Source: Deltaproteobacteria bacterium
Lineage (GTDB): Bacteria > Desulfobacterota > Deferrisomatia > Deferrisomatales > BM512
DNA: 64,000 bases
Assembly (NCBI GenBank): GCA_002869015.1
Contig: PKTT01000039.1
Location: forward strand, 1 to 64,000
Direction of reading: 5' to 3'
Each line of letters begins with the position of its first letter. Position 1 is the stretch's first letter. The notes below the pieces were generated by a model. That model was given only the letters and a program-made list of their open reading frames with translations, had not been told where the DNA came from and did no database searches. Shown here in pieces: positions 58,622 to 64,000 of this stretch. A program made the translations under genes and the position numbers.

Positions 58622-59941
58622 TTAGGCGGTCGAGGTATCTGAAGATGCCTTAATGAAGATCGGTGATACAAGATATATGAGCGCCACGAAAAAGACTACC
58701 GTCAGCGGCGCTGAGTAGTCCTTCCATTTGACAGCAAAGGCAAGGAGGATGGTAAAGGCGCCCAGCACAAGCACCATAAGAGTTCTGGGTATCTTTGGCA
58801 GGAGCCTTCTTCCGAAGTGTGGATAGGGCACTGAGGAGACCATCAAAAAAGCTGTTATAACCACCAGCGCGCCCTTTAATATCTCATTTGGAATCAGAAG
58901 GCAGGCGGTACCCGTAACAAGGGCCCCACCCGGTGAGGGCATACCGCAAAACCACTCAACCCCTCCCTCAACTCCAGCAGCTCTTTTGCGTATTATGAAC
59001 CTCACCAGCCTGTAGGCAGTAGCAATCAGGTGAAGGGCGCCAAAGAGCACGCCCAAAAGCAAACTGTCAAAGGAGAATGCAACCAGAAGGCCTATGGTGC
59101 CGCCAAAAGATGTGCCGTCAGCAACATCGTCAAAGAGCTCTCCCTTTGGGGTTGAGCCCCACTTCTCTGCGGCACGCCCGTCAAAGAGGTCTAAAAACTG
59201 CCCTAAAAAGACCAGCGCAAAAGCATAGATAATGTCATACCCAAGGAAGATAAGCACTATCCCCGAAAGTCCGCAAACAAGATTCATTATGCTCAGTATA
59301 TTGGCATACCAGTAGTTGGGAATTATCTTGAAGACTACCGAGCAAAATGCGAGGCCTACGCAAAAACCCATAAGCGGGTCAATGATGCGGGCGTGGGGCA
59401 TAGGGCCGTAGAGCATATCGACAGTCGTACCCACAATCAGGCAAACTACGAGGAATGTCTTTGCTTTACCGAAAAGGTTTGCCGATTTGTTCTTTATGAA
59501 GGACCTTGTGAACTGGCCGATGACATCAAAGGCCACGAACGCGGAAACCATCAGCACAGAGAGCTCCCCCAGCCAAGCCAAATAGATTAGCGCAGGTATA
59601 TACATCAGCTTGTCTGAGAATGGGTCGAGGCTGGCGCCGCGCTCCGAGGTTAGGCCGCACTTTCTAGCTATATCCCCATCGGTCAGGTCCGTTATCATCC
59701 AAAAGGCGAACCACCAGATAGCGACCCTGGGATATCCATAATGCAGCAGGAGCACCGAGGCGACACCCATTGGATAGCGGTAACGGGTGATAGCATTGGG
59801 GTGAAGCCACCAATGGTTTCGGACCCACTCAATCTGCTTGGGTGTATTCAAAAAGAAGGTTACCAGCGACCGTTCGATGGCGAGCATCAAGAAGACGGGC
59901 CACGCTGCTTCACGAAATATCTTTATATAAAGTTCCATCAA
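58622..59941 (-). CDS. Tandem CDP-alcohol phosphotransferase (two domains fused)
   Basis: A 439-residue membrane protein with two CDP-OH-P modules. The first (about 45-205) has DGxxARx8GxxxDxxxD exactly at D88 G89, A92 R93, G102, D106, D110 and looks PgsA-like. The second (about 210-390) has DGRAAE at 254-259, then GELFDDVAD (267-275); the usual Arg is replaced by Glu and the spacer is one residue shorter. Its start (WYANILSIMNLVCGLSGIVL) is PssA-like. The substrates are a CDP-diacylglycerol and an alcohol phosphate or serine. If the second motif is inactive it could be structural. It is the last gene of the GT2-ParB-SPL operon, 27 bases after SPL. Confidence 0.85.
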   Translation of the reverse strand: MMELYIKIFREAAWPVFLMLAIERSLVTFFLNTPKQIEWVRNHWWLHPNAITRYRYPMGVASVLLLHYGYPRVAIWWFAFWMITDLTDGDIARKCGLTSERGASLDPFSDKLMYIPALIYLAWLGELSVLMVSAFVAFDVIGQFTRSFIKNKSANLFGKAKTFLVVCLIVGTTVDMLYGPMPHARIIDPLMGFCVGLAFCSVVFKIIPNYWYANILSIMNLVCGLSGIVLIFLGYDIIYAFALVFLGQFLDLFDGRAAEKWGSTPKGELFDDVADGTSFGGTIGLLVAFSFDSLLLGVLFGALHLIATAYRLVRFIIRKRAAGVEGGVEWFCGMPSPGGALVTGTACLLIPNEILKGALVVITAFLMVSSVPYPHFGRRLLPKIPRTLMVLVLGAFTILLAFAVKWKDYSAPLTVVFFVALIYLVSPIFIKASSDTSTA

Positions 59942-59968
59942 GGTCCTTTTCGTCAGTTTTGGTCGCCC

Positions 59969-61054
59969 TCAATCATAGGGCAAAAGCGGCCCTCTTGCCA
60001 TCCCGGTTAAAAAGTTCTCTACAGCGCCCTCCTCAACCGGCCATCCAAGAGCGCTTGAATACATTTCGGCGGACTCCATGCAGAGATAAAGTGGCACCCC
60101 TATACCCCCTATCTCTTTAACCTTGGCTGCAAAAAAACGATAGATTTCTCTGCGACGGGGCCAAAAATACCGTAGCTTGCCGTCGGGTGAGGGTAAAAAC
60201 TCATCGAAAAACAGGGGATTGCCGCAGAGTTTGCCTCCCCACTCCTCTATGAACCGCTTTGGAAAGCGGAGGGTGCCTACGCTTATCCACGCGACCGCCT
60301 CAGGAGCCACCGATTCAAATATCCGCTCGATGACCGCAAGGTACTCATCTTGCCAGCCCTCGACCATAACGACAGGGTCGAAATGAAAAGCCACCCTCCT
60401 CCCCGCTTTGGCGTATCGACCAGCCGCATGAAGCCGCTCGGCAAGGGTGGCGGTTCCCCCTTCGTCGCTCCCGATAAAGCCGGGGGGATTAACGGACCAG
60501 GCGGCGATAAGGTTCTCCGGCGGATCTGCTCCGAGGAGCGCCTCAACGTTGTCTGATTTGGTCTTGACCTCCATTAAAATATTTGGATAGGGGCGGACAA
60601 GCTCCGCAAGGTAGGCGGAGTGGTTGGTTAGATGGTCAAGGGCAAGAGAATCTGTAAATTCCCCGGTACCTATACGAATAGGCTGGCTCCACCCCTTTGC
60701 AGCGTCTTTGAACTGACGGGCGGCATCATCAAGGTTGGCGTAGAGGGTAAGCGGCTCATCTGGTGCATAAAACCTCAAGAAGCAGTATGAGCATGCGTAT
60801 GGGCATTGAAAGCCTAGGGTGAAAACATGATAACCGCACTCAACGACTCCAGGGGAGCAGGGGCACGCTTTTAGGAATGACCCCGGCTCGTGTGTAATGA
60901 AGAGAGTCCTCTTCCCCTTTGGTTTGGCCTCACCCTCTTCTCGTATGGTTATGGGGACATTTTTTGGCAACCGCCCCAACAAGGATAGGGTAAAGGGGGC
61001 TTCCCAAACCTTTCGGTCTACGACTACACTTGCCGGGATGAGTTTAGCGCTCAT
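59969..61054 (-). CDS. SPL-family radical SAM protein (spore photoproduct lyase-like)
   Basis: A 361-residue radical SAM protein. The cluster motif is CPYACSYC (C84, C88, C91), preceded by LKACPCSPGVVECGYHVF, the typical SPL lead-in. Other marks are SQPIRIGTGEFTDSLALDHLT, NILMEVKTKSDNVEALL and RVAFHFDPVVMVEGWQDEY. SPL repairs spore photoproduct, but many family members are in non-spore-formers and have unknown reactions, often linked with lipid or DNA modification. Its ATG overlaps the ParB-like stop by four bases. Confidence 0.88.
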   Translation of the reverse strand: MSAKLIPASVVVDRKVWEAPFTLSLLGRLPKNVPITIREEGEAKPKGKRTLFITHEPGSFLKACPCSPGVVECGYHVFTLGFQCPYACSYCFLRFYAPDEPLTLYANLDDAARQFKDAAKGWSQPIRIGTGEFTDSLALDHLTNHSAYLAELVRPYPNILMEVKTKSDNVEALLGADPPENLIAAWSVNPPGFIGSDEGGTATLAERLHAAGRYAKAGRRVAFHFDPVVMVEGWQDEYLAVIERIFESVAPEAVAWISVGTLRFPKRFIEEWGGKLCGNPLFFDEFLPSPDGKLRYFWPRRREIYRFFAAKVKEIGGIGVPLYLCMESAEMYSSALGWPVEEGAVENFLTGMARGPLLPYD

Positions 61055-62004
61055 CCCAGATACTTCTCCATGGAAGCAAAGTCCCCCCCGGCTATCTTAT
61101 CCCTTACGATTTTAAGGTTATCATCCAAATATTTGAGCGAAGGGAAAGCAAATGTAATTCTCAATTTCCCCCCTTCAAAACCGGGAGTGTGGGATATATT
61201 TACCCCTCCGGGAAGCTTTAGGCTCTCGGTGTCCACTCCAAAGCTCTCCTCCCACTCTGAGACTGTTGGGTAGCGAAGTTTGAGTAGCGCCATCCTTAGC
61301 GTTTCCCCATCCTCCCCAAAGCGGCCCAGTTTCTCACGCTCCAAAAGCTCTTGTACGCCAATGCCATCACGCCACGCACATTCAAGGGCGCACTTTATTA
61401 CCTCGTTAAGTTTATTTGCGCCCAGGCGGACGCCCCTAGTCGCACGCAGGATAGCTAAAGCGTCCTCTTTTTTCGCCTTCATCAGGAGGCGCACGCCCTT
61501 AATTGGCAGTTCGCCGAAAGCATAGCGAAAGAGCTCAGGGGGCTCCAGCCCTCCAATCCAAAGCGGATCATCCAGCGCTCCATGCCTTGCTGGCAGGCCC
61601 AGCCGCTCCAAAAGACCAAGGGATAACTCATCAGCGGTCTCCTTGGTGTCAGCCAGCCTTTTTTTAAGGTAAAGCGCTACCTCTCCAGGGTTTAGTCCTC
61701 CCCCTGAAAGCTGCTCGTCAAGCAACCTTTCCCAAAGAGACTTTCGACTTCCGGTAAAGCGCCTGACCCAAATATATTCGGCACCAAGCATTGTAAGCGC
61801 CGCAAATCTTCCGCTACCAGCGGCTACGGTAAGCGCCCCATCATCCTCTACCACTAAGAGGGGGGTCAATTGGCCTTGGCGCTTTAAGGAATCATTGAGG
61901 GCATCACGCTCGCCGGGGCTTTTCAAGGAAAATGAGTAGCGCCCCCCGCCGGGCGCCAAGGCGCCTCGCTCAACCCTCTCTATCTCTCCAACCGCATTAG
62001 CCAA
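61051..62004 (-). CDS. ParB/Srx-like domain protein
   Basis: A 317-residue protein with a ParB N-terminal-like (sulfiredoxin fold) segment, RYSFSLKSPGERDALNDSLKRQGQLTPLLVVEDDGALTVAAGSGRFAALTMLG, where the GxxR(F/Y)xA-type motif binds nucleotide. The rest is predicted helical (several Leu-rich blocks to about 230) with a final TFAFPSLKYLDDNLKIVRDKIAGG helix. Unlike ParB it lacks a clear helix-turn-helix and no parA is nearby; CTPase activity is uncertain. It overlaps the radical SAM gene by four bases and the GT2 gene by 25, so all are likely co-transcribed. Not a chromosome-segregation ParB on present evidence. Confidence 0.72.
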   Translation of the reverse strand: MANAVGEIERVERGALAPGGGRYSFSLKSPGERDALNDSLKRQGQLTPLLVVEDDGALTVAAGSGRFAALTMLGAEYIWVRRFTGSRKSLWERLLDEQLSGGGLNPGEVALYLKKRLADTKETADELSLGLLERLGLPARHGALDDPLWIGGLEPPELFRYAFGELPIKGVRLLMKAKKEDALAILRATRGVRLGANKLNEVIKCALECAWRDGIGVQELLEREKLGRFGEDGETLRMALLKLRYPTVSEWEESFGVDTESLKLPGGVNISHTPGFEGGKLRITFAFPSLKYLDDNLKIVRDKIAGGDFASMEKYLG

Positions 62005-62837
62005 CTTTCGGCCTCCTTACGTGAACGTTCAAATACCTGAGCTCTCTCAAGTGCGCCGCGCTTTTTGGCTCCGCCGGCAACCACCCTCGATTTTTTCACT
62101 ATCCACCGAAGCGCCTCGCGACGCTTATCGTCTTCGATACCGCTATCGTAAACCAGCTTCCAAAGGGCGGCGATCCGAAACCTGTCGAGCCCCCAAATCT
62201 CCTGTGACAGCTGACCCTCATGCCCATTTCTCTTGACTATCAACTTCTCCGGGCAAAAGAGCACGCCGCACCTCGCCGATATCCGAAGCCAAAGGTCATA
62301 ATCCTCACATGCGGGGAGGGTCTCGTCGAAGCCGCCTACCTCCTCAAACAGGCTCCGCTCCATGAGTACAGAGGAGGGGCTTATTATGCACAGGGGAAGG
62401 CATTTTGAAAAAATATCTCCCGAATGCTTCTCATGGTGGCTGCAAGGGTTCGCCCATTTCCCGCGGCGGTACCACACCTCACCGGTATAGGATATCCTCT
62501 GTGCGTCCTTCTCCATCGCTAGAAGCTGCGTTGTGAGCTTCTCCTCCAACCAATAATCATCGGAGTCGAGAAAGGCTACGAGAGGTGCGCTGCTTTCATT
62601 CACGCCCCTGTTTCTGGCTGCGGATACTCCCAGGTTATCCTGTGAGTATACCTTCAGCCTCTCATCATCGAAGCGCTCCCTAACAAGATCACCGGTGCCA
62701 TCCGTTGAGCCATCATCAACTACTATGAGCTCCAGGTTTTGAAAACTTTGCGAGAGCACGGAGCTAACCGCTTCTTCAATGAAATCCAATCTGTTATAGG
62801 CCGGTATTATTACTGCCACCGCAGGTTTAATAGGCAT
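61980..62837 (-). CDS. Glycosyltransferase family 2
   Basis: A 285-residue GT-A glycosyltransferase. The fold marks are VAVIIPAYNRLDFIEEAVSSVLSQSFQNLELIVVDDGSTDGTGDL, the DxD motif in VAFLDSDDYW, and ISPSSVLMERSLFEEVGGFDETLPACEDYDLWLRI (catalytic ED). The ATG at 62837 has GAGGTGGCT upstream; the frame is open further. It probably adds a sugar to lipopolysaccharide or exopolysaccharide. It leads the operon that continues with the ParB-like gene (25-base overlap). Confidence 0.92.
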   Translation of the reverse strand: MPIKPAVAVIIPAYNRLDFIEEAVSSVLSQSFQNLELIVVDDGSTDGTGDLVRERFDDERLKVYSQDNLGVSAARNRGVNESSAPLVAFLDSDDYWLEEKLTTQLLAMEKDAQRISYTGEVWYRRGKWANPCSHHEKHSGDIFSKCLPLCIISPSSVLMERSLFEEVGGFDETLPACEDYDLWLRISARCGVLFCPEKLIVKRNGHEGQLSQEIWGLDRFRIAALWKLVYDSGIEDDKRREALRWIVKKSRVVAGGAKKRGALERAQVFERSRKEAESWLMRLER

Positions 62838-62973
62838 AGCCACCTCCAACCGAGAGGATAGCATGTGAAAATCGGCGGCACCATTTTGAAAAAGCTTAAA
62901 GCGGTACAATGAACCCACAAATAGTGATATATTGGAGCCTTCCTAGGAACCTTTACCTGGAAGCGCTAGAGGG

Positions 62974-63195
62974 ATGAATACAATCGTCCGGATCATGGAG
63001 TCGAGCGGAGCGTTCCGTATAGTGCGGGCAAGGGACAACCGTCCCCTCTTTGGCGATATAAAATTTACAGGGATAAAAGAGGCACGAGATTATCTGACGC
63101 GCGCCAACTCGCGCAGCCAATCCTCAAGCTGGACTGAGGCCCCGACAACTAAAAAGAGAGAAAGTCGCTTCAAGCAGCTCTCACTCTTCGCCTGA
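62974..63195 (+). CDS. Small hypothetical protein
   Basis: A 73-residue basic protein (starts MNTIVRIMESSGAFRIVRARDNRPLFGDIKF with a beta-rich first half and a helix KEARDYLTRAN; the tail is Ser/Lys-rich and ends KQLSLFA). GCGCTAGAGGG is a moderate ribosome site. No family recognised. It lies between the divergent GT2 gene and the EamA transporter and may be co-transcribed with the latter. Confidence 0.5.
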   Translation: MNTIVRIMESSGAFRIVRARDNRPLFGDIKFTGIKEARDYLTRANSRSQSSSWTEAPTTKKRESRFKQLSLFA

Positions 63196-63226
63196 TAATT
63201 CAACCAGACCCCCATCGGAGCAAACC

Positions 63227-64000
63227 TTGAAAGAGAGCGACGGGCTCGGCGCAGGGCAAATTTTTGCCATCTCATCGGCTTTATTCTACTCTACCCGCTC
63301 GATTCTCATACGATACTGTCTAGATACAGGAGCGACTGTCGCCCAGCTCGTAGCTTTCAGAATGCTATTTTGCGCGGTGATTTTCTTTTTGGCAGTGCGC
63401 TTTTTTCGCGATGCCTCCAAAGGCCCCAAAGACCTTTACAAACACCCGAAGATACTTATCGGCTCATTCCTCTTCTCAACGGCGGTTATAGCCAGCTTCT
63501 TTTCGGTCTCCTATGTGGGTGTGTCACTTGCCGTAATAGTCATTTCCTCGCACCCACTCTTCGTAGCACTCTTCTCCCGGATATTTTTATCGGCATCCCT
63601 CACCGCGAGAGAAACTTTTTTTCTTATCACTGCTTACTTTGGTTGTGCGCTGGCAGTGCTGGGGCACCCTGAGGCAAAGGTTTCAGGAGATGTTTTTTTA
63701 GGTGGGGCCCTTGCGCTGTTAGCAGCATCAAGTTACGCCGGGTACCAGCTTTTAGTCCAATCACTTTCACAGAAGGTATCATCATTACGGATAAGCGCTT
63801 ACACGGCTTATTGGTCAGTGGCTCCGGCGCTTTTACTCTGGCACTTCACGCCCCTCGAAGTACCACCTGAGGCCCTTGTCATTACAGCCGCTATGGGGTT
63901 CTTTTCAACCTTCATGCCCCTACTGCTCCTGGCTGCGGCGATCTCAAGGATAGGTGCGCCACGAACCTCAATCTACTCCCTTGCGGGCCCGGTCTCTGCG
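63227..64000 (+). CDS. EamA/DMT-family transporter, N-terminal part
   Basis: First 258 codons of a drug/metabolite-type transporter, cut by the window end. It begins with TTG at 63227, six bases after GGAG. Hydrophobic segments include LGAGQIFAISSALFYSTRSILIRY, FRMLFCAVIFFLAVRF, ILIGSFLFSTAVIASFFSVSYVGVSLAVIVISSHPLFVALFS and FLGGALALLAASSYAGYQLLV, in the paired five-helix repeat of EamA. Substrate cannot be told. Confidence 0.83.
   Translation, partial: MKESDGLGAGQIFAISSALFYSTRSILIRYCLDTGATVAQLVAFRMLFCAVIFFLAVRFFRDASKGPKDLYKHPKILIGSFLFSTAVIASFFSVSYVGVSLAVIVISSHPLFVALFSRIFLSASLTARETFFLITAYFGCALAVLGHPEAKVSGDVFLGGALALLAASSYAGYQLLVQSLSQKVSSLRISAYTAYWSVAPALLLWHFTPLEVPPEALVITAAMGFFSTFMPLLLLAAAISRIGAPRTSIYSLAGPVSA

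Noticed and set aside
61051..62004. Chromosome-partition parB near an origin
   Set aside because: No parA, no parS-like repeat and no helix-turn-helix were seen.

Overview
The window looks like one continuous stretch of chromosome from a Gram-negative bacterium living at least partly without oxygen. Outer-membrane traits are a family 9 heptosyltransferase-like enzyme, several lipoproteins and a probable beta-barrel. Anaerobic or sulfur/metal-linked traits are an aldehyde:ferredoxin oxidoreductase with MoaD-like partners, the futalosine route to menaquinone, PPDK, a DUF2318 protein and three genes that appear to encode selenocysteine. The gene set suggests Desulfobacterota (Deltaproteobacteria in the old sense) or a neighbouring phylum; this is an inference, not a phylogeny. 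I saw no rRNA, tRNA, CRISPR, phage or insertion sequence.

1-8.3 kb: end of glyS, ppdK, then on the minus strand a SWIM/SNF2 helicase, a tiny Cys-rich protein, a ferritin and a PilZ protein. 8.3-13.3 kb (minus): mqnC-mqnE-prenyltransferase, then aldolase-acetyltransferase, and a DUF296 protein. 13.5-15.2 kb: amtB-glnK behind a sigma-54 type promoter. 15.3-21.9 kb: purine permease, AOR with two beta-grasp proteins, DUF2318, nudC, SCP2 and a small membrane protein. 22-27.6 kb: gltX, a CDF metal exporter, small envelope proteins, CvpA and hemolysin III.

27.6-29.0 kb holds exported MsrB and MsrA; MsrA has an in-frame UGA at its catalytic position. 30.6-37.6 kb (minus) is a co-directional run: thioesterase, GIY-YIG protein, parvulin, SpeA, carboxy(nor)spermidine dehydrogenase and decarboxylase, and a nitrilase-family amidase, i.e. 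arginine to spermidine by the carboxyspermidine route. 37.7-39.3 kb has two convergent genes with in-frame UGA: a Cys-free peroxiredoxin (PrxU) and a thiolase-like protein with a CxxU motif.

39.4-45 kb: a U32 protein, a glycosyltransferase, 3-methyladenine glycosylase and two DUF4139 proteins. 45.4-47.7 kb: a tight, overlapping operon of a degenerate Cdc48-like AAA protein (Walker A lysine lost), an FmdE-family protein and an ArsP-like permease. This is the best candidate for an undescribed system. 47.8-52.7 kb is a row of exported or lipid-anchored proteins (CRTAC1 FG-GAP, carboxypeptidase-regulatory-like, beta-helix/PQQ propeller, OpuAC-like). 52.9-64 kb: cysK, a STAND/TPR NTPase, slyD, an FG-GAP protein, an operon of GT2, ParB-like, SPL-type radical SAM and a double CDP-alcohol phosphotransferase, and the start of an EamA transporter.
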